This document shows, one piece after another, positions 55,947 through 64,000 of a DNA stretch of 64,000 bases. The position numbers and the translations under genes were made by a program. This DNA comes from Caulobacter sp. 602-1. GTDB lineage: Bacteria; Pseudomonadota; Alphaproteobacteria; Caulobacterales; Caulobacteraceae. Within the stretch, counting starts at the first letter, position 1. Every line of letters starts with the position of its first letter. The DNA is taken from the NCBI RefSeq assembly GCF_003931565.1, contig NZ_RRYI01000012.1:1-64000 (forward strand), in the 5' to 3' direction. The notes under the pieces were generated by a model. It did not search any database, was not told the DNA's origin, and saw nothing but the letters and a program-made list of their open reading frames with translations.

Positions 55947-56627
55947 ATGACGACCTACGCCTTTCCCCCGCACGCCATTCCGACGGTTCCGGTGGAGGGA
56001 TCGGACGCGGCCTTCCCCGTTCGCCGGATTCTCTGCGTGGGGCGCAACTACGCCGCCCATGCCCGCGAGATGGGCGCTGACAGCCGCGATCCGCCGTTCT
56101 TCTTCAGCAAGCCCGCCGACGCGGTGGCCCCGCTGAAGGGCCAGATCGCCTATCCGCCGGCGACCGGCGATCTGCATCACGAGATCGAACTGGTCGTGGC
56201 CCTCAAGAGCGGCGGCGCCAACCTTTCGGTCGAGCAGGCGCTCGAGACGGTGTTCGGCTACGCGGTCGGCGTCGACCTGACCCGCCGCGACCTGCAGGGC
56301 GCGGCCAAGGCCAAGGGCCAACCCTGGGAGGCCGGCAAGGCCTTCGACGAAAGCGCGCCGATCACCGCCATCCGCGTGATGGACGCCCCGCCGCCCGAGG
56401 CCGCCGTCACCCTGTCGGTCAACGGACAGGAACGCCAGCGCGGCGAGGTGGGCGACATGATCTGGAACGTCGGCGAGGTGATCGCCAAGGCCAGCGAACT
56501 GTGGACCCTGGCCGCCGGCGACCTGATCTTCACCGGCACCCCCGAAGGCGTCGGCGCCATCGTCCGCGGCGACAAGGTCGTCGGCGAGGTCGAAGGCGTC
56601 GGACGTCTTGAGTTCACGCTCGTCTAG
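55947..56627 (+). CDS. Fumarylacetoacetate hydrolase-family protein, fumarylpyruvate hydrolase-like
   Basis: A 226-aa FAH-fold hydrolase. Metal-binding residues lie in LHHEIELVVAL; the N-terminal CVGRNYAAHAREMG and C-terminal TGTPEGVGAI are family signatures. The short length and the coupled zeta-class isomerase downstream resemble the gentisate-pathway pair fumarylpyruvate hydrolase / maleylpyruvate isomerase. Homogentisate breakdown is possible too, but full-length FAH is about 420 aa. GAGG lies six bases before the ATG. Confidence 0.85.
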   Translation: MTTYAFPPHAIPTVPVEGSDAAFPVRRILCVGRNYAAHAREMGADSRDPPFFFSKPADAVAPLKGQIAYPPATGDLHHEIELVVALKSGGANLSVEQALETVFGYAVGVDLTRRDLQGAAKAKGQPWEAGKAFDESAPITAIRVMDAPPPEAAVTLSVNGQERQRGEVGDMIWNVGEVIAKASELWTLAAGDLIFTGTPEGVGAIVRGDKVVGEVEGVGRLEFTLV

Positions 56628-56639
56628 GAGAACGCTTCG

Positions 56640-57272
56640 ATGAAGCTGGTCCTGCACAGCGCCAAGCGCGCCAGCGCGCCCTATCGGGTGCGCATCGGCC
56701 TTAACCTCAAGGGCCTTCCCTACGAGCTGCGCCCCGTCGACCTGGTGGCCAACGGCCATCACGAGGCCAGCTATCGCGCGCTCAACGCCCAGGCCCTGGT
56801 GCCCACGCTCGAGGTCGATGGCCGGCCGCTGACCCAGAGCCTGGCCATCCTGGAGTGGCTGGACGAGGTCTCGCCAGAGCCCGCCCTGCTGCCCCACACG
56901 GCCTATGAGCGGGCCATCGTCCGCGGCATGGCTGAGATCATCGCCTGCGACATCCACCCGCTGAACAATCTGCGCGTCCTGCGCCAGCTGACGGCCCTGG
57001 AGATCGGCGAGACCGACCGCAACGCCTGGGTCGCCCGCTGGATCAGCGACGGCTTCCGGGCCCTGGAGCCGATGGTCGCCGCGCATTCGGGCGGCTTCGC
57101 CTATGGCGACGCGCCGGGCCTCGTCGACTGCCTGCTGGTGCCGCAGGTGTTCAACGCCGGCCGCTTCAACGTCGACCTGTCGCCGTTCCCGGCGATCACC
57201 AACGCCGCCGCCCGCGCGGCCAAGCACCCGGCCATCGAAGCCGCCCACCCCGACCACCAACCGGAGCGCTAG
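56640..57272 (+). CDS. maiA: Maleylacetoacetate/maleylpyruvate isomerase (zeta-class GST)
   Basis: A 210-aa glutathione-dependent cis-trans isomerase. The active-site SxCxWR motif of zeta GSTs is changed to SAKRASAPYRVRI, with serine in place of cysteine; glutathione-binding QALVPTLEVDG and TQSLAILEWLDE are conserved, as is HPLNNLRVL. It follows the FAH gene by 12 bp, so it acts in the same aromatic-ring degradation route. The ring-cleaving dioxygenase is not in the window. Confidence 0.85.
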   Translation: MKLVLHSAKRASAPYRVRIGLNLKGLPYELRPVDLVANGHHEASYRALNAQALVPTLEVDGRPLTQSLAILEWLDEVSPEPALLPHTAYERAIVRGMAEIIACDIHPLNNLRVLRQLTALEIGETDRNAWVARWISDGFRALEPMVAAHSGGFAYGDAPGLVDCLLVPQVFNAGRFNVDLSPFPAITNAAARAAKHPAIEAAHPDHQPER

Positions 57273-57905
57273 ATGCTTGAGGACCTGAAAGCCAACAACG
57301 CCGCCTGGTCGGAACGCAAGACCCAGGTCGATCCGGACTTCTTCAAGCGCCTGGAAGGTCAGCAGAGCCCGGAATATCTCTGGATCGGCTGCAGCGACAG
57401 CCGCGTGCCCGCCAACGAGATCGTCGGCCTGGATCCGGGCGAGCTGTTCGTCCACCGCAACGTCGCCAACCTGGCCCCGCCGCAGGACGCCAACTATCTG
57501 TCCGTGCTGCAGTTCGCGGTCGAGGTGCTGAAGGTCAAGCACGTCATGGTCGTCGGCCACTACGGCTGCGGCGGCGTGGCGGCCGCCATCGACGGCCAGC
57601 GCCGGGGCCTGGTCGACCACTGGCTGCACCCGATCCGCGAGATCCACGCCGAGCACAAGCACGAACTGGAAGCAATCCCCGAGCAGCGCGCCATGCTCGA
57701 CCGCCTGACCGAGCTGAACGTCGCCCGGCAGGTGCGCAACGTGGCCGCCGACGTCTTCGTCCAGGACGCCTGGGCGCGCGGCCAGGACCTGTCGGTGCAC
57801 GGCTGGGTCTATTCGTTGCACGACGGCCTGGTGAACGATCTCAACATCGGCATCAGCAGCCTGGCGGACTACGAGCGGATGATGGCGGACTCTAACCGCC
57901 CCTGA
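57273..57905 (+). CDS. can: Beta-class carbonic anhydrase
   Basis: A 210-aa zinc enzyme that interconverts CO2 and bicarbonate. Zinc ligands are in CSDSRV (Cys and Asp) and in HYGCGG (His and Cys). The full core is E. coli Can-like (VHRNVANLAPPQD, WVYSLHDGLVNDL). The ATG begins right after the maiA stop, so the three genes form an operon. The 3' end overlaps the convergent pbpC by 14 bp. Confidence 0.95.
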   Translation: MLEDLKANNAAWSERKTQVDPDFFKRLEGQQSPEYLWIGCSDSRVPANEIVGLDPGELFVHRNVANLAPPQDANYLSVLQFAVEVLKVKHVMVVGHYGCGGVAAAIDGQRRGLVDHWLHPIREIHAEHKHELEAIPEQRAMLDRLTELNVARQVRNVAADVFVQDAWARGQDLSVHGWVYSLHDGLVNDLNIGISSLADYERMMADSNRP

Positions 57906-60018
57906 TCCGCACCCGCGCCTGGGCCTTGCGGCCTTGCGCGTCGACCACCGACAGCTTGTAGAAGCCCGGCGCGGCCGGCCTCCAGATCGCGCGGCCGCTG
58001 ACCGGATCCAGGCCCAGCGGCCGGCCTTCCACGTACCAGCTCAGGCCCTCACCCTCGGCGGCCAGCACCAGGCCCCGCCCCCGGGCGCCCAGGGCGTCGA
58101 CCTGCACCGAGGCGCCGTCGGGCGGGAAGATCAGGCGCGGCCCCTCGGCGGCGGCGCGCAACGTCCGCAAGGCGAGCGGGGCGGACTTCGGCGCGATCGG
58201 GCGCGGCGCCGAGGACTGGGTTCCGATGGCGTCGGCGACGTCGAACAGCAGCGGCAGGGCGGCGTCGCGTCCCGTCAACCCGCCACGCGCGCCGCCGTCG
58301 GCCCGACCCGTCCAGACCAGGATCGCATAGCCGCCGACCACCCCGGCCGCCACGGCGTCGCGGAAGCCGTACGAGGTGCCGGTCTTGAACGCCATCGACG
58401 GTCCGCCGCGGGTCAGGGCCGAGGGCGCGCGGCCCCTCGGCGCCGGGGCTTCGCGGAGAATATCGAGCACCTGCCGGGCCGCCTCGGGCCGGACCAGACG
58501 CGTCCCGCCGGAGCGCTCGCGAGCCTTGGCCTCGTCCTCGGTCCAGGCCAGCGGCTTGGCGATGCCGCCGTCGCCCAACGCGGCGTACAGCATGACGAGG
58601 TCGCGCCAGGTGATCCCTTCTCCGCCGAGCGCCAGGGCCAGGCCTGCTTCCTTCAGCTGCGCCTTGGGTCGCGCCAGATGCGCGCCGGCGGCCTCGATGC
58701 GGCCGGCGAAAGCCTCGGGACCCAGCTTCTCCAGGGTGGCGACGGCCGGCACGTTCAGCGAGTGAGCCAGGGCCTCGCGCACCGTCACCTTGTCGTGGAA
58801 CACCCGGTCGAAGTTCTCGGGCTGGTAGTCGGCGAAGCGGGTGGCGTTGTCCTGCAGCTGGGTGTCGGGCGCGACCAGGCCGTCGTCCATGGCCATGGCG
58901 TAGATGAACGGCTTCAGGGCCGAGCCGGGCGAACGCAGCGCCCGTGTCATGTCGACCCAGCCTCCGGCCCGGTCGCGGCCCGCCGAGCCGACCGAGGCGC
59001 GGACAGCGCGGTTCTTGATCTCGACCACCAGGATGGCGGCGGTGGCGTCGGGGCCCTGAGCGCCCGCCACGGCGGCGGCCATGGGCTCCAGCCGCGACTG
59101 CAGGTCGGCGTCGAGGGTCGAGACCACGCTGGCCTGGCCTTGCGGAGCATCGCGGGCCAACTCGCCCGCCGCGTGCCAGGCCAGGGTCGGGAACGGCGCC
59201 CGCCGCGGCAGGGGCTCGTTCTCGGCCTCGAAGGCGGCGGCCTCGGTGATCGTCCCGGCACGGACCATCTTGTCCAACACCCCGCGCCGGGCGGCCTTGG
59301 CGGCGTCGGGACGACGGTCGGGACGGCGCGCCTCCGGCGACTGCGGCAGGGCGATCAGCAGGGCCTGCTCGCCGTCGGTCAGGCTGGACGGCTCGTGGCC
59401 GAAATAGCTGAGGCTGGCCGCCCGCGCGCCTTCCAGATTGCCGCCGTAGGGGGCCAGGGTCAGGTACAGCGCCAGGATCTCGCGCTTGGACAGTCGCGAC
59501 TCCAGCTGCACGGCGCGGACCATCTCGATCAGCTTCGAGCCGAGATTGCGCGGGCGGGGCTCCAGCAGGCGCGCGGTCTGCATGGTCAGGGTCGAGGCGC
59601 CCGAGGTGGCGTGGCCATGGACCACCGCCGAGCCGACGGCGCGGATCAGCGACAGCGGATCGACGCCCAGGTGCCACCAGAACCGCGCGTCCTCGGTGCG
59701 GATCAGGCGCTTCTGGAAGGTGGGATCGGTTCGCGAGAGGTCGGCGCGGATCCGCCAGCGGCCATCCTCGACCGGCAGGGCCCGCAGCCACGCGCCGCGA
59801 CGGTCCAGGGTGACCGGCGAGGAGTGCCGGGCGCGGGTCATGTCCGGCGGGAACACGGCGCCGAGGGTGGCGAGGACGACCTCGGCGGCGAGGACGCCGA
59901 CGAGGATTTTGGTCAGGCGGGGGACGTGATCGCCCTTCTTCCCCCTCCGGGGGAAGCGGATGCGCAGCATCCGGAGGGGGCGAGTTAGCGCCCCACCGGA
60001 AACATCGGATTCCTGCAC
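57892..60018 (-). CDS. pbpC: Penicillin-binding protein 1C
   Basis: A bifunctional peptidoglycan synthase-like protein of up to 708 aa. A membrane anchor (LTKILVGVLAAEVVLATLGAV) is followed by a GT51 glycosyltransferase domain with EDARFWWHLGVD, then a transpeptidase domain with SPGSALKP (SxxK) and KTGTS, and a C-terminal PBP1C domain. The 5' end is uncertain: a repeat lies in the first ~30 codons, and no start has a good ribosome site. GTG 60018 and ATG 59970 are candidates. Pairing with the alpha-2-macroglobulin gene just upstream is conserved in many bacteria and suggests joint envelope defence and repair. Confidence 0.88.
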   Translation of the reverse strand: MQESDVSGGALTRPLRMLRIRFPRRGKKGDHVPRLTKILVGVLAAEVVLATLGAVFPPDMTRARHSSPVTLDRRGAWLRALPVEDGRWRIRADLSRTDPTFQKRLIRTEDARFWWHLGVDPLSLIRAVGSAVVHGHATSGASTLTMQTARLLEPRPRNLGSKLIEMVRAVQLESRLSKREILALYLTLAPYGGNLEGARAASLSYFGHEPSSLTDGEQALLIALPQSPEARRPDRRPDAAKAARRGVLDKMVRAGTITEAAAFEAENEPLPRRAPFPTLAWHAAGELARDAPQGQASVVSTLDADLQSRLEPMAAAVAGAQGPDATAAILVVEIKNRAVRASVGSAGRDRAGGWVDMTRALRSPGSALKPFIYAMAMDDGLVAPDTQLQDNATRFADYQPENFDRVFHDKVTVREALAHSLNVPAVATLEKLGPEAFAGRIEAAGAHLARPKAQLKEAGLALALGGEGITWRDLVMLYAALGDGGIAKPLAWTEDEAKARERSGGTRLVRPEAARQVLDILREAPAPRGRAPSALTRGGPSMAFKTGTSYGFRDAVAAGVVGGYAILVWTGRADGGARGGLTGRDAALPLLFDVADAIGTQSSAPRPIAPKSAPLALRTLRAAAEGPRLIFPPDGASVQVDALGARGRGLVLAAEGEGLSWYVEGRPLGLDPVSGRAIWRPAAPGFYKLSVVDAQGRKAQARVRIRGG

Positions 60019-60073
60019 CTACTGGCCCCCTCCGGGCCTGGCGGCCCTCCTCCCCCGGAGGGGGAAGAAGGCC
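59934..60073. repeat. GC-rich inverted repeat at the pbpC 5' end
   Basis: A CTTCTTCCCCCTCCGGGGG unit near 59936-59954 reappears inverted near 60052-60073, and smaller CCCCCTCCGG/CCGGAGGGGG pairs lie between (for example around 59970-59985 and 60028-60062). It fills most of the gap between the macroglobulin stop and pbpC and continues into the pbpC frame. It looks like a REP-type intergenic element. Confidence 0.65.
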
Positions 60074-60092
60074 TCTCGATAGCTCGACGCCA

Positions 60093-63000
60093 TCACGGCC
60101 CCGGCGCGATGGTCGCGCGCGAGGCCTCGGAGCGCGCGTTCACCGCCGGGCGATACATGTCCTTGGCCACGGCGCCGGGCAGGAAGAAGCTCCCCGGCGT
60201 CACGGCCCGGGCCACATAGGCCAGGGCGAAGCCCTTGTTCCCTTCCAGGTCCAGCGCGGCGATGAAGCGGTCGTCGCGGCTTTCCTGGACGTCGGCGGCG
60301 GTCAGTTCGCCGAGGAACTTGAACGGACCGTTCTGGGCGTCGTCGGCGCCAAGCGTGGTCTCGATCTCGAAACCGGCCGGCAGGGCGTCGTCGACCACCA
60401 GGGCGGTCGAGCGGGCCTGCATCGAGCGGCCGGAGACCAGCACGATGATCCGGTCGCCCTGGCGGATGGTCGCCGGATCGATCGCCCCGCCGCCCATCGA
60501 CAGCAGGCGCTTGGACACCGACAGGCCGCTGGCCGAGGCGCCCGGGGCCGAGACCGGCGTGCCGCGCACGCTGACCGTCCGCCACAGGGCGCCCTTGCCG
60601 GCGTTGACGAAGTGGGCGTCGGTCAGCTTGCCCACCGCCCAGCGCGGCGCGCCGCCGGCCGGCGGCAAGGGCGTGGCGCCCGTCGCGGTGATCGAGATCG
60701 GACCCGAGGCCCGGATCAGGGCGTTGGCCGCGTGCAGCAGCGCCGCCTGTTCCTGGGTGTTCAGGGCGTCCGGATCCTTGCTGACGTTCTCCAGCCGGCC
60801 TTGCAGCTGGCGGGCCACATCCATCATCCCGGACTCGGCGGCGAGCGCCGTCAGCACGGCCGTGTCACGCAGCGGCGTCTGGTACCAGTCCTGCTCGTCC
60901 CTGTAGCCGAGGCTCGACACCGCCTGGCGCATAGCCGAGCGGGCGCGGGCGTTGTCGCCCATGCGAGCCAGGCCGGCGGCGACATAGGCCTTGGCGATCG
61001 GCTGGCTCTCGTCCTTCATCTGCACGTCATGCCACCAGCGCAGGCGCGCCAGGTCGCCCTTGCCGGCCTTGGCCATCACATAGAGGGCGTAGGCCGAGGC
61101 GCGGCGGCGCATGCGCTCCGTCGCCTTCTTCGAGGCGTCCTCGTTGCTCGCCCACCAGCCCGGATATTCCATGCGGTAGGCGACCGACGAGAAGCCCTCG
61201 GGCCGGCTGACCTGGCGCATGGCGCCGACCGCCTTGTCGATGGCGTTGTCGGGCACGGCCACGCCCTGCGCCTTCGCCTCCAACAGGAAGTCGACGACAT
61301 AGGCGCCGAGCCAGGGATCGGCCTCGCCGTCGCCGACCCGCCACAGGCCGAAGGCGCCGTCCAGGGTCTGGCGGTCCAGCAGCTTGCCCACGGCCCCGGC
61401 CAGGGCCGCCGGCGTGCGCTTCAGCTTCGGATCGTTCGAGAAGGTCTGGGCGTAGAGCAGCGGATAGGCCGTCGAGACCAGCTGCTCGGTGCAGCCATAC
61501 GGATAGCGCTGCAAGGCCACCGCGATCGCCGACGGGTCGAAGCCCCGGATCGGCGAGTAGCTGACCTGCAGGGTCACGTCGCCCGCCGCCAGGCCCGCCA
61601 GCAGCGGATACGAGGGCGTGAAGCTCTCGCCCGGCTTCTGGATCTCGGTGGTGGTGCGCACGATGTCGCCCCAGCCCAGGCGGGTCTGGATCGGATAGTC
61701 CTTCTGGGTCTGGAAGCCCGGGCCGGCGACCTTGAAGCCGATCTTGCCGATCCCGGTCACATCCGGGGCCAGGAAGGGGATCTTCTCGGCGATTCGCTGG
61801 CCCAGGATCAGCTGGAACACCTTCTTGAAGGCCACCTTCAGCCCGTTGGTCGAGAAGGCCTCGGCCGTATAGGCGCCCGGCTTGCCCTCGACATTGTGCA
61901 GCTCCAGCGTGGCGTAGGCCTGGTCGCCCGGCGCCAGGAAGCGCGGCAGGTTCAGGTCGGCCACCACCGGCTGGCGCACGGTCAGGGGCTTGGAGGCCGA
62001 GCCGACGGCCGTGTCGGTCCAGGCCACCGCCTGGATGCGCAGCTCGCCGTTGAAGTCGGCGGCCGGCAGCTTGATCACCGCCTTGCCGTCGAGACCGGTC
62101 TCCACGATCCCGGACCACAGGGCCACGGTCTTGATCGGGGTGGTGGTCAAGCCCTCGCCGCCGACCTCGTCGCCGCCGAAATTGACATTGGCCGGCGCGC
62201 CCAGGTTCGGGTCGAGCAGGCGGCCGTAGTCGTCGCGATAGTTCAGGGTCAGGGCGCGCTTGCCGAAGTACCACTTCACCGGATCGGGGCTGTCCTGGTG
62301 GGTCAGGCGCAGGATGCCCTCGTCCACCGCCGCGATGGTGACCTTGGCCTTCTGGCCAAAGCCAAGGCCGCTGACCTTCACCGGAATCTCGACCGGCGCC
62401 TTGCTGTCGATCTTGCTCGGCGTGCCAAGATCGACCGTCAGCTTGCGGTTCTTGGGATCGATCGGGACATAGACCAGGCCCAGGGCGCGACGCGGCTTGG
62501 GCGAGGCGACCGGGTCGCGCGGCTGGATGACGCTGACCATGACATAGGCCCCGCCGCCCCAGGCGGCCGAGGTCTTCAGGCGCACGGTCGTCCCTTTTTC
62601 GCCGACGCTGACGGTCTTGAGATCGATCAGGCGATCGGTGGCGACCGCGATCTGCGCCTCGCCGGCATAGGGCGGCTTGAGCGTGATCTCGACCGTGTCG
62701 CCCTGGGCGTAGGTCTGGGTTCCGGCGGACACCCGGACCACGTCCGGCGCCTCGCCTTCGCGCGCCGGAGCGCCCCAGCCGGCCGAGAAGCGGGTGACGG
62801 TCCTGGCGCCGTCCGCGCCCTCGACCTCGAGGCGATAGTCACCCCAGCCCAGGCGGCGGGTGAACCTGGCCGGCGAACCGGCGCCGATATTGACCTGCGC
62901 CTTGGCGACGATGGCGTCGCGGCTGCTGCGCCGCCACTGCCAGCGGCCGTTCTGCTGGAACCAGTCATAGTCCCAGCGCTCGGCCACCAGGGTGTAGGTG

Positions 63001-64000
63001 GCGGTCGCCCCGATGCGCTGGCCGGCGGCGTTGACGGCGATGATGTCGAGGCTGACGGGCGGATCGCCCTTCCCGGCCTCGCCCTGGTCGACCTTGACCC
63101 CATAATAGATCGACTTCGGCCGGACCTTCAGCTCCAGCCCCTCGCGGACCGGACGACCGCCCGGCTCGAAGACCGAGGCGGTGACCGAGGCCACCAGCGG
63201 CTGGGCGGTGTCGCCGGCTTCGGTGGTGGACACCGACAGGATCGCGTGGCCTTCGCCGTCGGTGACGGTCGAGCCGAGATCCAGATACTTCTCGTCGAAC
63301 GGCTTCCCCTGGTCGCCCCATTCGAAGCCCTTGTAGGCCGGGAACGGGTCGGTATCGGCGCGTAGGCGGGCCTCGCCTTGAGTCTGCAGGCCAGCGCCCG
63401 GCGCGCCGTAGAGGAAGCGGGCCGAGACATCGACCTTGCGGGCCTCGCCGGCGCCGAGGGCGACGGAGTCCTGGCCCGTGGCGGTGACCGCCAGGCGCTG
63501 CGGCGCGAAGTCCTCGACCGAGAACGACAGGCTGCCGGTCGCCTCCTCGATGCCCTCGATATGCAGCTCGGCGGTCCAGCGGCCGCGCGGGGCCGAGCGC
63601 GGCAAGACGATGTCGGCCGGCACGGCGCCGGCATTGGCCTGGCTGAACGGATAGCGCTTGAACTCGACGCCCGACGGCCGCTTGACGAGGATCTCGCCCT
63701 TGCGGTCGCTGACAGCCTTCGCCATCCGATCGCGGACCATGGCTGTCAGGTGGACGGTCTCGCCGGGCCGATAGATACCGCGGTCGGCATAGAGGTAGCC
63801 GTCGATATCGGCCGCCACGCTGCGTCCGTCGACGCCGCCCTCGGTGCGGCCGCCCACGCCCTGCTTGGACAGATCGACGGGCGAGCGGTCGAGATCCAGC
63901 ACGGCCAGGTCGCCTTGCGGACCATAGGCCATGACCATCTTGGCGCGCTCGGCGCCCTGGCCTTTCAGCAGCGGACGCAGGAAGCGCACCCGGCCGTCGG
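60093..64000 (-). CDS. yfhM: Bacterial alpha-2-macroglobulin (partial, start beyond right edge)
   Basis: At least 1302 codons of a large periplasmic or lipoprotein protease-trap protein; the 5' end lies past base 64000. The visible part has MG-like beta domains including a bait region, and a thioester motif YGCTEQ mid-protein (near 61490), followed by the helical thioester domain. The intact Cys and Gln indicate that the covalent-trap chemistry is retained, as in E. coli YfhM. Such proteins inhibit attacking proteases and partner with PbpC. The C-terminal end is clear at 60093. Confidence 0.93.
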   Translation of the reverse strand, partial: DGRVRFLRPLLKGQGAERAKMVMAYGPQGDLAVLDLDRSPVDLSKQGVGGRTEGGVDGRSVAADIDGYLYADRGIYRPGETVHLTAMVRDRMAKAVSDRKGEILVKRPSGVEFKRYPFSQANAGAVPADIVLPRSAPRGRWTAELHIEGIEEATGSLSFSVEDFAPQRLAVTATGQDSVALGAGEARKVDVSARFLYGAPGAGLQTQGEARLRADTDPFPAYKGFEWGDQGKPFDEKYLDLGSTVTDGEGHAILSVSTTEAGDTAQPLVASVTASVFEPGGRPVREGLELKVRPKSIYYGVKVDQGEAGKGDPPVSLDIIAVNAAGQRIGATATYTLVAERWDYDWFQQNGRWQWRRSSRDAIVAKAQVNIGAGSPARFTRRLGWGDYRLEVEGADGARTVTRFSAGWGAPAREGEAPDVVRVSAGTQTYAQGDTVEITLKPPYAGEAQIAVATDRLIDLKTVSVGEKGTTVRLKTSAAWGGGAYVMVSVIQPRDPVASPKPRRALGLVYVPIDPKNRKLTVDLGTPSKIDSKAPVEIPVKVSGLGFGQKAKVTIAAVDEGILRLTHQDSPDPVKWYFGKRALTLNYRDDYGRLLDPNLGAPANVNFGGDEVGGEGLTTTPIKTVALWSGIVETGLDGKAVIKLPAADFNGELRIQAVAWTDTAVGSASKPLTVRQPVVADLNLPRFLAPGDQAYATLELHNVEGKPGAYTAEAFSTNGLKVAFKKVFQLILGQRIAEKIPFLAPDVTGIGKIGFKVAGPGFQTQKDYPIQTRLGWGDIVRTTTEIQKPGESFTPSYPLLAGLAAGDVTLQVSYSPIRGFDPSAIAVALQRYPYGCTEQLVSTAYPLLYAQTFSNDPKLKRTPAALAGAVGKLLDRQTLDGAFGLWRVGDGEADPWLGAYVVDFLLEAKAQGVAVPDNAIDKAVGAMRQVSRPEGFSSVAYRMEYPGWWASNEDASKKATERMRRRASAYALYVMAKAGKGDLARLRWWHDVQMKDESQPIAKAYVAAGLARMGDNARARSAMRQAVSSLGYRDEQDWYQTPLRDTAVLTALAAESGMMDVARQLQGRLENVSKDPDALNTQEQAALLHAANALIRASGPISITATGATPLPPAGGAPRWAVGKLTDAHFVNAGKGALWRTVSVRGTPVSAPGASASGLSVSKRLLSMGGGAIDPATIRQGDRIIVLVSGRSMQARSTALVVDDALPAGFEIETTLGADDAQNGPFKFLGELTAADVQESRDDRFIAALDLEGNKGFALAYVARAVTPGSFFLPGAVAKDMYRPAVNARSEASRATIAPGP

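Overview
The window is high-GC DNA with almost uniform GC-rich third codon positions. Gene content and order point to a Caulobacter (Alphaproteobacteria) chromosome. The strongest markers are a ChpT phosphotransferase beside a CheY/CheR pair and the phyK-sigT-nepR / phyR general stress response (GSR) locus, set among sdh, tsaE-amgK-murU-addBA, folC-accD-trpABF, maeB, dapB and sodB housekeeping blocks. Species cannot be fixed from sequence reading alone.

Layout. 1-500: no gene; leftward tandem rRNA-type promoters that fire off the left edge. 0.5-5.7 kb (minus): ferredoxin, ferredoxin reductase, sdhCDAB. 5.9-7.3 kb (plus): PAS-HWE histidine kinase behind a SigT-type promoter. 7.3-9.0 kb (minus): zapE and a NudK-type Nudix gene. 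9.1-18.3 kb (plus): tsaE-amgK-murU-addB-addA, joined by overlapping starts and stops, then trxA. 18.4-23.6 kb (minus): a 35-aa basic protein, folC, accD, trpA, trpB, trpF. 23.6-24.4 kb: about 0.8 kb noncoding with strong hairpins. 24.4-26.7 kb (minus): maeB. 26.9-31.6 kb (plus): dapB and a ydbH-ynbE-ydbL intermembrane lipid-transport operon. 31.6-32.2 kb: parDE toxin-antitoxin. 32.2-33.1 kb: frameshifted RhtA/EamA-type exporter. 33.1-34.1 kb (minus): DUF3553 gene and cysQ. 34.2-36.2 kb (plus): chpT, cheY, cheR. 36.1-37.3 kb (minus): sulfotransferase-like gene. 37.4-46.8 kb: GSR core and a dense set of small envelope genes. 47.0-48.9 kb: GAF-PAS-HWE-receiver hybrid kinase. 48.9-55.7 kb: CoA-transferase, DUF4142 lipoprotein, thioesterase, ABC permease/M1-peptidase fusion with its ATPase. 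55.9-57.9 kb (plus): FAH hydrolase, zeta-GST isomerase, beta-carbonic anhydrase. 57.9-64.0 kb (minus): pbpC and an alpha-2-macroglobulin gene that runs off the right edge.

The most notable pattern is regulatory. By eye I find nine copies of the SigT-type (ECF15) promoter GGAAC-N16/17-CGTT, plus one weaker copy. Each lies 20-90 bp before a start codon and points at it. They precede nepR-sigT-phyK, phyR, an entericidin, a pair of one-TM proteins, a glycine-zipper lipoprotein, a lipid-kinase/phosphoesterase operon, a DUF1328 protein, a DUF883 membrane operon and, 30 kb away, the PAS-HWE kinase. The weaker copy precedes a DUF4142 lipoprotein. With two HWE-type kinases in the window, one carrying a FATGUY-type receiver, this reads as a GSR island holding the sigma/anti-sigma switch, candidate input kinases and envelope-remodelling outputs.

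Other points: a stretch of foreign-looking codon use inside addA; a one-base frameshift in the EamA exporter; an M1-peptidase motif with an extra spacer residue; an AccD with a degenerate zinc ribbon; perfect palindromes next to the sdh promoter and the dapB ribosome binding site; and a repeat that runs into the 5' end of pbpC.
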